From contig NZ_CP097320.1 of assembly GCF_023515995.1 (NCBI RefSeq), positions 806,001 to 870,000 on the forward strand: a stretch of DNA of 64,000 bases, given 5' to 3'. Under the pieces are notes generated by a model. The model was given only the letters and a program-made list of their open reading frames with translations, made no database searches and was not told the origin of the DNA. The stretch comes from Candidatus Mycobacterium methanotrophicum. GTDB lineage: Bacteria; Actinomycetota; Actinomycetes; Mycobacteriales; Mycobacteriaceae. This document shows, piece by piece, positions 36,852 through 45,558 of the stretch; position 1 is the first letter of the stretch, and every line of letters begins with the position of its first letter. A program made the position numbers and the translations under genes.

Positions 36852-38011
36852 GTGGGTTGCGGTGGTTCGGGGTGCACGTAGGCCAGGGGCTGGGCGGTGG
36901 CCAGGGTTGAGGTGGCGGTGGCGGTCAGCGGCATGGTCGACACCGGGCCGCGTAGTGCGGCGGCGTTGAGCATGCCCGGTTTGAGGCCGCTAGCCCGTCC
37001 CGCGGGCGGCTGCGGGGGCGGGGAAAACGGTTCGGCGGGCGGCACGAAACTGGTCACCCCCGGCGCCGCGGCGGGCATCGGCGGGGTGACCGGGGGGCGC
37101 GGCATCATCGGCTGCGCCGTCGACGGCGCAGTGGTGGGCGGCACGGGCGGCGGGGTCATCAGGTTCACGTTCGGCGCGGGGGCGAACATCCCCGACGACG
37201 ACTGCGCTGGGGCCAGCGTCTGCGCCGGGGCCGGCGGCGCGATATGGGTGACCCCAGCCAACGGCTGCACCGGCGCACTGCCGGCCGGCGCACTGGCCAC
37301 CGACGATCCCGAGGAGGACACCGCGCTCATCGCGGCCGCGGGCAGCGCGGCCGCCGGCCCGGCCACCGCACTCACACCAGAGCTGACCATCCCCACCCCG
37401 GCCTGCATCCCACTCAACGCCGCACCTTCAGCCACGGTGGCCGCCGCGACCGCCACCGCCGCGATCGATCCACCCGAGACCGCCGGCAACGACGGCGTCA
37501 TCAACGCCGCTCCCAACCCCTCGAGCACCGCGCCATAGCGCACGCCGGCGGCGGCGTTGTTGGGCCACATGAACCCGAAATACTCCAGATTCAAATCCGC
37601 GATCCGCGGCGTCAACGCCCCCCACACCATCGGATTGATCGCCTCATCGGTGGCTTCCTCCAACCGGTTGGCGTGCGCCGGCGGAGCCGGCACCATCTGA
37701 CCCACCGTCGACGGATGCGCCGCAGCGGCCATATGCAAAATCTGGGCCCGCGCCAATGTCTCCTCAGCGAACACCAAATGCTCATGGTTATGCGCCACCA
37801 GCGCCGCCTCTGAGGCGGTTCCACCCGCACCCTTATAGGCCTCCGCCGTCGCCGCCCCCAGCGCCGATGACGTCCCCGCGGTTGCCGTCATCGCCGCATG
37901 ATGGGCGACCAACACCTCCGCCGCCGCCAACGTCGGCGCAGGACCAGCACCGGTCACCATCGAGTAATAATTCGCCTCCGGCGGAAACATCGGCCAAGGG
38001 TGCGTCACCAA
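36818..38011 (-). CDS. PPE-family protein, N-terminal and linker part
   Basis: 397 residues as read. The PPE motif appears in VTHPWPMFPPEANYYSMVTG, followed by the helical hairpin (AEVLVAHHAAMTATAGTSSA, AALVAHNHEHLVFAEETLAR) and WGALTPRIADLNLEYFGFMW. After residue ~180 it becomes alanine/serine- then proline-rich. It ends on an arginine-rich tail (CRPPRHSSRR), which looks like out-of-frame reading: shifting one base lets it continue into the toxin-like segment. PPE proteins pair with PE proteins and leave through ESX type VII secretion. The PE gene is 28 bases upstream, the toxin-like part and the immunity candidate downstream. Confidence 0.8.
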   Translation of the reverse strand: MVTHPWPMFPPEANYYSMVTGAGPAPTLAAAEVLVAHHAAMTATAGTSSALGAATAEAYKGAGGTASEAALVAHNHEHLVFAEETLARAQILHMAAAAHPSTVGQMVPAPPAHANRLEEATDEAINPMVWGALTPRIADLNLEYFGFMWPNNAAAGVRYGAVLEGLGAALMTPSLPAVSGGSIAAVAVAAATVAEGAALSGMQAGVGMVSSGVSAVAGPAAALPAAAMSAVSSSGSSVASAPAGSAPVQPLAGVTHIAPPAPAQTLAPAQSSSGMFAPAPNVNLMTPPPVPPTTAPSTAQPMMPRPPVTPPMPAAAPGVTSFVPPAEPFSPPPQPPAGRASGLKPGMLNAAALRGPVSTMPLTATATSTLATAQPLAYVHPEPPQPTCRPPRHSSRR

Positions 38012-38039
38012 CTACACCCCCACCAACCCCTCGGCGCTC

Positions 38040-38327
38040 TCAGATCGCCGTCGCCGCCGCGCGCATCACCTCAGTAGCTACCGTCGTGGCCATCGCCAAC
38101 GACTGCGCGCCTGAGTACAACCCCCGCATGAGGCCATGTTGCTCAGCGACAGCCACGTGAGCCGCGCCCGCTGCCGCGGCCAGCGCCGCGAACTTCGCCG
38201 AATCCGCATCCGTACCCATCGGCAGCGGATTCAACAACACCGGCGCCACCGCCGCCGCGGTAGCACCGGTTTCCGCCGCTAATGCAGCCTCGGTCGAGGC
38301 CGACAACCCTACTGCCTCGGGAACCAT
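38040..38327 (-). CDS. PE-family protein
   Basis: 95 residues from ATG 38327 (MVPEAVGLSASTEAALAAET); the Pro-Glu pair is at residues 3-4. Two helices (AALAAETGATAAAVAPVLLN and SAKFAALAAAAGAAHVAVAE) make the PE hairpin that pairs with PPE. The secretion signal YxxxD/E expected after helix two reads YSGAQ, lacking the acidic residue, so export may be atypical or the signal lies in the PPE partner. First gene of the PE-PPE-toxin-immunity operon; an upstream start at 38354 is possible. Confidence 0.75.
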   Translation of the reverse strand: MVPEAVGLSASTEAALAAETGATAAAVAPVLLNPLPMGTDADSAKFAALAAAAGAAHVAVAEQHGLMRGLYSGAQSLAMATTVATEVMRAAATAI

Positions 38328-38354
38328 CGCGAACGTCACGACCAACCTCCTCAA

Positions 38355-38682
38355 CGCCCACCCGCGGGCACAACCGCATCGATCCTAACCGACACCCGCG
38401 CACCCCGCTCACACAACAACTGGGCCTCACCTACCTTGAGCGCGTCGCCGGTGGTGGCCCGCGACTCGCGGCCGAGTGCCGCCTCCATACGGGGTAGATT
38501 GCTGACTTGCGAGCAAGCTCAGATGCTTGTGCCGCACGATGAAATTCGCTGGTCAGGCTGGGTGAACTACGGCGGAGAAATCCGAGGGTTTCGAGCATCG
38601 CTAATCTACCCGCTGGCCGAACGCGCTGTCCCTGCAAGGGCGCCGGCGCCGGGCGCGACATCCCTGATGCATATTTACGTGT
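38355..38682. other. Intergenic region between PE operon and TA module 1
   Basis: About 330 bases holding the divergent promoters of the PE operon (minus) and the TA module (plus). No supported gene; a minus-strand frame here is GC-bias only. Confidence 0.35.
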
Positions 38683-38688
38683 TACGAT
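38683..38688 (+). promoter_or_regulatory. -10 box of leaderless TA promoter
   Basis: TACGAT, with the GTG start codon six bases after it, fits a mycobacterial SigA -10 with transcription starting on the start codon. Confidence 0.45.
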
Positions 38689-38694
38689 ATTTGC

Positions 38695-38950
38695 GTGGAG
38701 ATTGGCCCCACCGCGCTCACGCGAAAAGTGGACGCGCGACGACATCCTTCCCGCACTGGAACACCGGCACATCGAGGATGACATCGAGGATGACGACCCG
38801 CCGCGCACCTGGGTTTTCGGCTTCGCCCGCGACCTGACGCTGCCGGAGCTGCTCATCCTTCATGACACCCCCGGCGGGCGAGCCATCCACCGCATGAAGG
38901 CCCGTCCGAAAGAACTGGAGAAAGCCCTCCGAGCACGAGACAGGCGATGA
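38695..38950 (+). pseudogene. TA module 1 toxin-like gene, probable 5' frameshift
   Basis: From GTG 38695 the first residues VEIGPTALT belong to a small actinobacterial toxin-like family, but the conserved remainder (RDDILPALEHRHIEDDIEDD, TWVFGFARDLTLPELLILHD, AIHRMKARPKELEKALRARD) is in the next frame, so one base is gained or lost near 38720. Alternatively the protein starts at TTG 38702 with a different N-terminus. The sequence ending in I-H-x-M-x-x-R-P-K is typical of BrnT/DUF4258-like toxins. One base separates it from the antitoxin. Confidence 0.55.
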
Positions 38951-38951
38951 T

Positions 38952-39212
38952 ATGACCCACACACAGAAGCAGACCCACCCACCGCTGGACAACGCAGGAG
39001 TGGACCGGCTCGTCACCGAGGCCGAAGCAGGCATCCCTGAGCAGAAACTGCGCCGCCGGGGCCGACCGTCGATAGGGGATGAAGCCGCGAGCACCTACTC
39101 GGTGCGCCTGCCCGACGACCTGGTGACGTTGGTGGACACCCGAGCAGAACTCGAAGGCGTGAGCCGGGGCGAGACCATCCGGCGCGCGCTCGTGGAGTAC
39201 CTGACCACTTGA
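38952..39212 (+). CDS. Ribbon-helix-helix antitoxin of TA module 1
   Basis: 86 residues. C-terminal RHH/CopG domain: TYSVRLPDDLVTLVDTRAEL and EGVSRGETIRRALVEYLTT. Unusually, the DNA-binding domain is at the C-terminus and the N-terminal ~45 residues (QTHPPLDNAGVDRLVTEAEA) would bind the toxin. Follows the toxin gene by one base. A copy of the ~130-bp repeat begins 95 bases after its stop. Confidence 0.7.
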   Translation: MTHTQKQTHPPLDNAGVDRLVTEAEAGIPEQKLRRRGRPSIGDEAASTYSVRLPDDLVTLVDTRAELEGVSRGETIRRALVEYLTT

Positions 39213-39307
39213 TCGGCGGCTACGCCGTCAAGGCGTCGCTGGTTTCCGAACGGGCGTCCATCCGCCTGAAACCCGAACGTGCGGACTGCCGTTGCGCCGC
39301 GGTCAAT

Positions 39308-39434
39308 GGGGGCAGATTCCCGATTCGTCACAAACCTCAGATCGCTTCCCCTTTTCAGGCCGTAGAAATCGACAAAATGGCTGGTAAAAGTGTGGGCGAG
39401 GGTATGGGGTGTTGTTTGAGACATGTGAGATGTC
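39308..39434. repeat. ~130-bp repeat, copy A (after TA module 1)
   Basis: Begins GGGGGCAGATTCCCGATTC and ends ...TGTTGTTTGAGACATGTGAG-ATGTC. It aligns with copies at 40355 and 52713: shared head, shared hairpin near the tail and the same spacing. Here the hairpin (39410-39423) is degraded in one arm. The rest of 39213-39631 has no gene. Confidence 0.7.
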
Positions 39435-39617
39435 CTGCATGAGTCGGTCGATTTCAGGGCTGGCGAGCGGGGCTGATGTACATGAGGCAAGTGCTGGCTC
39501 TGCAAATCGGATCTCAGCGCGTTCCAGCCGAAGTGGCGGCTCCCGGTAGCCGTGCAGGGGCAGCGAACAGGCACTGAGGCGCCATGGACGCACACCAGAT
39601 CGCGTAGTTATTCGTAG

Positions 39618-39623
39618 TATATT
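39618..39623 (+). promoter_or_regulatory. -10 box of leaderless TA module 2 promoter
   Basis: TATATT, eight bases before the GTG start at 39632, consistent with a leaderless or near-leaderless transcript. Confidence 0.4.
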
Positions 39624-39631
39624 GTAGGTGT

Positions 39632-39937
39632 GTGCGGGTTGACTGGAGCAAGCGGGCCGACTACATCGGGGAGCGGCACGGCATCTCTTCGGTCTGGGCG
39701 GGTGAAGCGGTCAACGACCGTCACGCCGTCCGGCAAGCGCCCGACCCCGCGAGTCAGTCGGGCCTGTCGGTTCGGGTAATCGGCTATTCGCCGGCAGCGC
39801 GGACGGTACTGACTGTGATCTTGATATCCAACGATGCCGACCCTGATGAGCGCCCGGATGGCGATTGTTGGGGCAGCAATGCCTGGGTATCGAATCAACA
39901 CGATAAGAGCCTCTACAGCGAGGAGCAGCAAGAATGA
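39632..39937 (+). CDS. TA module 2 toxin
   Basis: 101 residues, GTG start: VRVDWSKRADYIGERHGISS, WAGEAVNDRHAVRQAPDPAS, SGLSVRVIGYSPAARTVLTV, ILISNDADPDERPDGDCWG. The W-x-x-x-A-x-x-I start, V-R-V-I-G-Y core strands and D-W/C-W-G-x-N-A-W ending match a small actinobacterial BrnT-like toxin family, probably an mRNA interferase. Four-base overlap with the antitoxin gene. Appears intact. Confidence 0.65.
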   Translation: MRVDWSKRADYIGERHGISSVWAGEAVNDRHAVRQAPDPASQSGLSVRVIGYSPAARTVLTVILISNDADPDERPDGDCWGSNAWVSNQHDKSLYSEEQQE

Positions 39938-40242
39938 GCAGGATTGATGATTTGCTCGCCGACGAAGGCGCACGCGCGGAGGCCTACCAGGGAGGCTCGG
40001 CGCCTGAGCACGTCACGACAAGCCGTCCGAATCTTGGCCGGCAGGCTGTGGTTTCGGTGCGCTTGGCCGCCGATGAGCATGAGCGGCTGAGCCAGGCTGC
40101 TCGTAAAGCGGGACTGTCACTGTCGACCCTTATCCGGGTATGGGCCGTTGATCGACTCCACGCCGAAGATCATGGGGAGTCAGGAACCGTCGCCGAACGC
40201 CTGGCGCGGCTCGAGCGCGAAGTATTCAGGCGCCCCGCGTAA
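39934..40242 (+). CDS. Ribbon-helix-helix antitoxin of TA module 2
   Basis: 102 residues. N-terminal toxin-binding segment (SRIDDLLADEGARAEAYQGG) and a central RHH domain (QAVVSVRLAADEHERLSQAA, RKAGLSLSTLIRVWAVDRLH). Start overlaps the toxin stop (ATGA). Copy B of the ~130-bp repeat begins ~110 bases after the stop. Confidence 0.72.
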   Translation: MSRIDDLLADEGARAEAYQGGSAPEHVTTSRPNLGRQAVVSVRLAADEHERLSQAARKAGLSLSTLIRVWAVDRLHAEDHGESGTVAERLARLEREVFRRPA

Positions 40243-40354
40243 ACACCGCAGGGTGCAAGCCAAAGCCGGCAAGAGTGCGCCGGTAATCGCATCGCTCTTC
40301 ACGAGAAGCGGCGCGCCTGTCGGGCGTTACCCTCGCGGCCGATAGCGCCCTGAT

Positions 40355-40492
40355 GGGGGTAGATTAGGGATTCCTCTCCAAGGTAAGGTGTCTATGCTGA
40401 TTAGCTTGACAGCCCCGACTGTCAGCAACAAAAGGGCTGGTAGGAGTCCGATGATAGGCCTGGGGTGTCGTTCGCGACATCTGAGGTAGGTC
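40355..40492. repeat. ~130-bp repeat, copy B (after TA module 2)
   Basis: Begins GGGGGTAGATT and ends TGTCGTTCGCGACATCTGAG-GTAGGTC. The hairpin TGTCG-TTCG-CGACA (40466-40479) is perfect; compared with copy C the loop differs (TTCG versus TTTG) while the stem is kept. An internal GACAGCCCCGACTGTC inverted repeat is specific to this copy. Confidence 0.75.
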
Positions 40493-40590
40493 ATGTTTGT
40501 CCGTCGTCCTGGGCGTAGCTCAGCCCGTCAGAGTCGAAGACGAGATTCGGAAGACACTCCGTGAATATGACAGTTAGCTCCACAAGTAAA

Positions 40591-40635
40591 CGCCCCCGGT
40601 CAGGATGGGTTTTCACTGACGGGGGCGCTTTTGCA
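40591..40635. terminator. Rho-independent terminator
   Basis: CGCCCCCGGTCAG pairs with CTGACGGGGGCG across an AT-rich loop, followed by CTTTT. Works best for plus-strand transcripts and isolates the TA region from the hydrolase gene. The surrounding 40493-40767 holds no supported gene. Confidence 0.8.
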
Positions 40636-40767
40636 TCCACCCTCCCGTCCAGAAGTCGCGACGCTTGGGACATGCACGAAGTGCGCCGACGACGGATCGG
40701 CTGATCGAGTACGACCTGGCAGAGTCATGACGAACGTCGACCGCTACGCGTTTACTGTTTGGCGGAG

Positions 40768-41643
40768 TTAGTAAGCCGGTTCGGCGGGTCGGCTTCGCTG
40801 CCACGGCGTGGTAGTGGCGAGGAAGTCGTTGAGCGTGTCAACGACGGCGTCGACAGCTTCGAGGTGCGGATAGTGCCCGACGCCGGGAAGGACCAGTAAT
40901 CGGCTGCCTGGGAGAGCGTCATGGGCAGCGTAAGCGTGGGCGACTGGGATGATGTTGTCGTCGTCACCCCAAATCAACTGGGTGGGAAGCCCGTACGAGA
41001 AATCCAACCGGTTGAACGCGCTGACCGCCTGGCCGCGGTGATCGACGACCGCGCGCAAGGTGCGCAAGAATGCTGCCCTGGCAGCGCGGTTCGACAGCGA
41101 CGAATAGGCGCTCCAGCTCTCGGCGGCGCGTGCACTGGGGATGCCCAGCGGTGCCAGCCACGACCACACCCGGTCGCCGAAGGCGACCACAGTAGGTGGC
41201 GCGATAACAGGAAGCAGTAATTCGGCGCCCGGTGCTGACAACAGGCGCAGCATCCAGCCCACTTCGGGGCCCAGACCGCCGCTGCTGATCAACACAAGCC
41301 GTTCGCAGTAATCGGGGTGCTGATGGACGAACTGCATGGCCACACCGCCGCCGAGCGATTGACCCACCACCGTCACCCGGCTGATACCAAGCTCATCGAG
41401 AAGGTCGCGCAGCCACACCGCGAATGCGCCGAGTGAGTAATCACCGCGTGGCTTCGCCGACTGACCGTGCCCGAGCAGGTCCGGCGCGACCACCCGATAG
41501 CGCTTCGACAGATGCGGAACCATCGCCCGCCAGGTCGATGAGCTGCCGGCCATGCCATGGATCAGCAGGATTGCCGGACCGTGCCCTGCGTCTTGATACG
41601 CGACTTGCTCACCATGTAGATCGAGATACCTGAGATCACTCAC
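40768..41643 (-). CDS. Alpha/beta-hydrolase
   Basis: 291 residues from GTG 41643, chosen because a strong Shine-Dalgarno (AGGAGGG on the minus strand) sits before it; a longer frame to 41724 reaches into IS21 end DNA. Oxyanion motif LLIHGMAGSSSTWRAMVPHL, nucleophile elbow VTVVGQSLGGGVAMQFVH, acid QLIWGDDDNIIPVAHAYAAH, and catalytic His in PGVGHYPHLEA. All triad residues are present. Resembles mycobacterial MhpC/BphD-like or epoxide-type hydrolases; substrate unknown. The IS21 element lies just upstream and may affect its promoter. Confidence 0.82.
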   Translation of the reverse strand: MSDLRYLDLHGEQVAYQDAGHGPAILLIHGMAGSSSTWRAMVPHLSKRYRVVAPDLLGHGQSAKPRGDYSLGAFAVWLRDLLDELGISRVTVVGQSLGGGVAMQFVHQHPDYCERLVLISSGGLGPEVGWMLRLLSAPGAELLLPVIAPPTVVAFGDRVWSWLAPLGIPSARAAESWSAYSSLSNRAARAAFLRTLRAVVDHRGQAVSAFNRLDFSYGLPTQLIWGDDDNIIPVAHAYAAHDALPGSRLLVLPGVGHYPHLEAVDAVVDTLNDFLATTTPWQRSRPAEPAY

Positions 41644-41738
41644 GTGAGCCCTCCTGCGGTTACCAGCTAGTAACTTACGCAACCGTAGATTATCAGGTGT
41701 CATTTGCCATGAGGATGGGGCCACCGGTTGGCCAGCAA

Positions 41739-42558
41739 CTATGGACCGCCTGTTTGGCTTATTGGGGATGATCGGCGGTCGTTGGGGCTGGTGTCAACTG
41801 AGGGCTTTTGGCGGCGCCGGTAGGACTGGCCCTCGATGATCGGTTCGTGCGCTGTCGAGGTAATCCTGTCGATGGCCGATTGGGCGAGCAGCGGGTCAGT
41901 CATGACGGCCAGCCATTTATCGGGGCTGCGGTTGGAGGTGAGCACGGTCGAGCCGCGTTGGTGGCGGGCTACGACAAGCTCGTAGAAGTCGGCGGTCGCG
42001 GTGGCGTCTATGGGCTGCAGGGCGAAGTCGTCGATGATCAGCAGCCGGATTTGGGCCAGTCGGCGCATCTGGGCTTCGGTGCTGTTGTCAAGGCGGGATG
42101 CTTTGGGCTGCTTGAACAGTGCGTCGGCGCGCAGCATCGGGGTGGGGATGCGCCGGCGCGCGGCGATGTGCCCGAGCGTGGTGGCCAGGTGAGTTTTTCC
42201 TACCCTGACCGGCCCGAGCGGCAGGGCGCCGTGCGGGCCGTCGAGAAACCGCAGGCTGGTCAGGTCGGTCCGCAGGGCGCGGTCGTAGCGCACCGCGGCG
42301 GACTCGTCCCAGGAGTCGGGGCGCATGGCCGCATCCAGGCCTGCTTCGCGGGCGCGGCGGGCGGCTGAGCTGGTGTCGCCGGCGGTGAGCCTCATCGGCG
42401 AGGACCAGCTCCAAAAACGCCGCGTGCGACAGGTGCTGCTGGTGGGCCAGGGTGAGCCGCTCGGGCAGGGTGTCGAGCATCCGCCCGAGTTTGAGCTGGC
42501 GCATCACACGCTTAAGGTCAGTCGAGATCGGGCCGGTGACAACGGGTTTGGTCGCCAT
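41739..42558 (-). pseudogene. istB: IstB helper ATPase of IS21, frameshifted
   Basis: Start MATKPVVTGPISTDLKRVMR at 42558, then LPERLTLAHQQHLSHAAFLE. Around 42395 the frame shifts; the second frame gives the AAA core: Walker A LGPVRVGKTHLATTLGHIAA, Walker B IRLLIIDDFALQPIDATATA, and SNRSPDKWLAVMTDPLLAQS, with the closing region VDTSPNDRRSSPISQTGG. IstB loads the transposase on target DNA. A single indel disrupts it. Confidence 0.82.
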
Positions 42559-42559
42559 G

Positions 42560-43766
42560 CTGAATCACCGCCCCCGGCTCTCGCCGCCGCTGGCGGGGGT
42601 GGCGCCGCCGTCGATGACGGCCATCGGGTCCGGTCTGTTTCTGGCCGGGCTGCGGTGTTCGCCGGGGCCGGGCCGTAGCGTTTGACCAGCCCCAACAGCC
42701 GATACACCTGCCGCATCCGCGTCCAGGGCGGCTGGTGGTCGAGCAGGCGTTCGGCGTAGCTGCCGATATCGGTCCCGTGGCCGGCGGCGGTGGTGATCAG
42801 CCGAGTCAAATCCGCATCGCGTAGCCGGTCTTGTCGGCGGGCAGATCGGCCGGGTCGGTGGATCGCCCGCCGGCGGGCTGGCGGGGATGGGTTTTGATCA
42901 GCTTGCCGGCCTGGGCGTCGGCCAGGTCGGTGAAGTGTTCACCGGCGAAGAAGTTGCCGCGCACATACTGCGCCATGCGCTTCACCCGCGGCTTGCCGCA
43001 CGGGCGCGCCCTGGCCGGGCCGGTGAAAAATCCGCGGGCTTGCGAGTACTCCGTCCATCCCACGCTGAACTGCGGATCGGCCGAATCCGCCTTGGGCACA
43101 ATAGGTGTCATGCTGTCGGGGATCAACACCTTGAAGACGCCGAAGAATGCCCGCGCCTCGCAGCCGGCGATGATCGCTTCTAGCGTCTGGTTAAACGTCA
43201 GCCACACGAACATGTGCCGCGAGTAGACCGCGGTGAAGATCAGCGCGTGCACCACCCGGTTACGCCCCGATTCGGCGTCGAAGACCTTGCCCATCTTCCC
43301 GAAGTCGATCTGGCACTCCACGCCGGGCTCACCGTCGGCCACCGGCACCCTGCCAGCAGCCCCGCGGCCCCGATAGTCGGTGCACTGCGTGCAGCACCGG
43401 TGCAGGGTTCCGCTGCGGCACCACGATGCCACGCCGCGCCAACAAATCGCAGACCTTGACCACCGTCAGATCTTCTTCCACCCACTTGACGATCTGATCA
43501 TGGTTGGCGCGCAACACTTCCCACCTCTCACCGTGGCCATCTGGCCGGCCCGGACGCACCGCCTCGATCACCGCGCCGATCAACTCGTCGGTGAGCTGAT
43601 CCAGATCACCGCCCCGGTCCAGCCCCGCCAACACCGCCGCGTTGGTATAGTCGCGTGCGGTCTTGCGGTCCGCCCCGGCCAACGCACCCACCCGGCGCAA
43701 GCCGGCCCCCGACATCCACACCCGCAACAGCTCACGTACCTCGATCACCGAAACCTCCCGATACAT
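42560..43766 (-). pseudogene. istA: IstA transposase of IS21, several frameshifts
   Basis: N-terminus in one frame (EVSVIEVRELLRVWMSGAGL, RRVGALAGADRKTARDYTNA: HTH), the DDE core in the next (VECQIDFGKMGKVFDAESGR, HALIFTAVYSRHMFVWLTFN, first Asp and following strands), and the C-terminus (IGSYAERLLDHQPPWTRMRQ, VYRLLGLVKRYGPA) in a third. At least two indels (near 43340 and 42800, with another near 42690). Non-functional. Confidence 0.8.
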
Positions 43767-43884
43767 TCAGCGGACCTCCCCCACATCGATCGACACGAAG
43801 CGATCCGACCCAGTAATCGAACGGCCGCCGGCGCGACACGCCGGTGGTCCCATAACTGGCAAACGGGTGGCCCAATGAGGCTGG

Positions 43885-44145
43885 CTAAACCCTGGTCAAG
43901 GTGGTCCCATCACCGTGGCGGTCGACGATCAGGGAGCGGCCCAGGCGTCCACCTTGAGGCGGCTCACGCATGAAGCGATCGGGAAATGTCTTGAGCGCCA
44001 AGGTCGCGGAGTCCTCGGTGACGCCGATCATGGCCTTCTCGATGCCGAGCGCCGCGATGTTCGACCGATTGCTCGAAGGCATTGCACCGGAGCATATCCC
44101 GGATGTGAGTTTCGGCCTCAACGCTGCGTTGATCAGTACACTCAC
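43885..44145 (-). pseudogene. Possible amidohydrolase N-terminal fragment
   Basis: ALGIEKAMIGVTEDSATLAL followed by KTFPDRFMREP resembles the strand-helix-strand start of TIM-barrel amidohydrolases (GIdkAmi...FPDRF). Upstream residues do not show the H-x-H motif, so only a scrap is present beside the IS21 end. Low confidence. 44146-44345 holds nothing I can support. Confidence 0.3.
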
Positions 44146-44345
44146 TGAGTGCTCGCCGGCGCTCTCACCCTGGATGAGTCGCTGAGCCGGGCTGAGTGGG
44201 TTGCGCGTACCGCTGGTCGGCGCCTCGCTTACCTAACCATTAACCCAACGGATGCAACATGATTGGCATGCCATCGACGGGCACTGGCATGCCACCGCAA
44301 TCCCAGCGCGTCTGGTAATCCGGCCTGGTCAGCTCAAGCCGGTAC

Positions 44346-45544
44346 TTACGCAGGAGGCGGTGAACGACGGCCTGGCCCGGTCGAGACATTCGTTCCCGCG
44401 GGCAGGTAGTAGCCCAGCAAATCGGTATCATGCACGGCCTGACGCATGGTCAGCGGCAGTGGAGTCACAAGCCGCAGCGACTCGTTCATCACCAGATCGA
44501 GTGTTTCGAGTCTCTCCAGTGCCTCGATGTCCAGCGCGCCGTCGCCGAGGCGCGCCGACTCGTCGCGGGCCCGCTCCTGCCATTGCGGATGTGCTGCAAG
44601 GTGATACGCCATCGTCGTCGTGGTTGAGGTGGAAGTGTCGTGAGCCGCCATCATCAAAAAGATCATGTGGTTGACGACGTCCTCATCGGTGAATCGGTTG
44701 CCGTCCTGTGGCACAGCACAGACAGAAGGCCGCTGCCATTGGCGTCGCGGCGTTCCTCGAGGCGCTCGATGAAGTAATCCTCCAAGACCTTTCGTTCGCG
44801 TAGGACGCGCCACCATTTGAAGGGCGGGACGGGATAGCGCACGATCGCCCCGCCGGCGCGGGTGGTCACCGTGAGTGCACGGCGACCACCCGCGGTGGCG
44901 AGTGGCTTGTCGGCGCCGGGCTCGTGACCCATGAACACCATTGAGGCAATGTCAAGCGCGAGTTTCTTCATGGCCGGATATAGCAGGAAGCGCGGATCGT
45001 CGCGTGGCCAGTCGGCGACCACATCTGACGCAACCCGGTCGATGTGTTCGACGCAGCCGGCCAGACGGCTGCGGGCGAAGGCCTCTTGCATGATCCGCCG
45101 GTGATGCAGGTGCTCGTCAAAGTCCGGCATCATCAGGCCGCGGTTGAAGAATGGGCCGATGACGGGGTGCCAACCCTTTTGCGAATAGTCTTGTTCTTAT
45201 TCGCAAAGACCGCCTGGGTGGCGTCCGGTCCCTGCGCTGCGACCGCGCGCAGAATTGGTGAGTCGGCGAACGTCACCGGGCCGCGGGTCTCATACATGAA
45301 GAGGGCGTAATCGGGCCCTTCGCGGAAGGGTTCGATCAAATGGTCGAGGACGGGTAGACCCGAGTCGCCCACCATCGGCTTGAGCCCGCTGCCAGAGGTG
45401 TGGCTCAGCCAGTACCAGCGGTTTCCGCTGACGCGCGACCAAGTGCTTTTCGACCGCGGCCATACCTGCAATGTTGTTCAGTGTGGGTACAAGCCGACGC
45501 TTGGCCTGAAACAACAGATAGTTGCGGGTGGCAGCTGGTGTCAT
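44346..45544 (-). pseudogene. Cytochrome P450, frameshifted and lacking haem-binding end
   Basis: Pieces in order: MTPAATRNYLLFQAKRRLVP; SGLPVLDHLIEPFREGPDYA and VTFADSPILRAVAAQGPDAT; MMPDFDEHLHHRRIMQEAFA (helix C with H-x-x-x-R) and LLYPAMKKLALDIASMVFMG; then the I-helix HMIFLMMAAHDTSTSTTTTM and K-helix LVMNESLRLVTPLPLTMRQA (E-x-x-R). Frames change near 45460, 45150 and 44700-44740. The reading ends at GYYLPAGTNV, before the F-x-x-G-x-x-x-C haem loop, which is absent. The family cannot be pinned; dead. Confidence 0.85.
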
Positions 45545-45558
45545 CTAACTCTCCTGGC

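Larger units (their letters stand above)
41700..43876. mobile_element. IS21-family element (broken)
   Basis: Contains istA and istB on the minus strand. Left subterminal GGGGCCACCGGTTGGCCAGC-AACTATGGA (41717-41745) matches, inverted, the right-side TCCCATAACTGGCAAACGGG-TGGCCCA (43848-43874). Outside the left end lies GTGTCATTTGCCATGAGG, similar to the tail of the ~130-bp repeats. Both genes are frameshifted, so the element is dead. Confidence 0.7.

Noticed and set aside
40560..40590. GTTAGCTCCACA as a tRNA 3' end or att site
   Set aside because: About 11 matching bases only, no T-arm before it; likely chance next to a terminator.
43970..44185. Plus-strand frame after IS21 (LLEGIAPEHIPDVSFGLNAA)
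   Set aside because: Opposite a better amidohydrolase-like reading and without recognisable domain; too weak to annotate.
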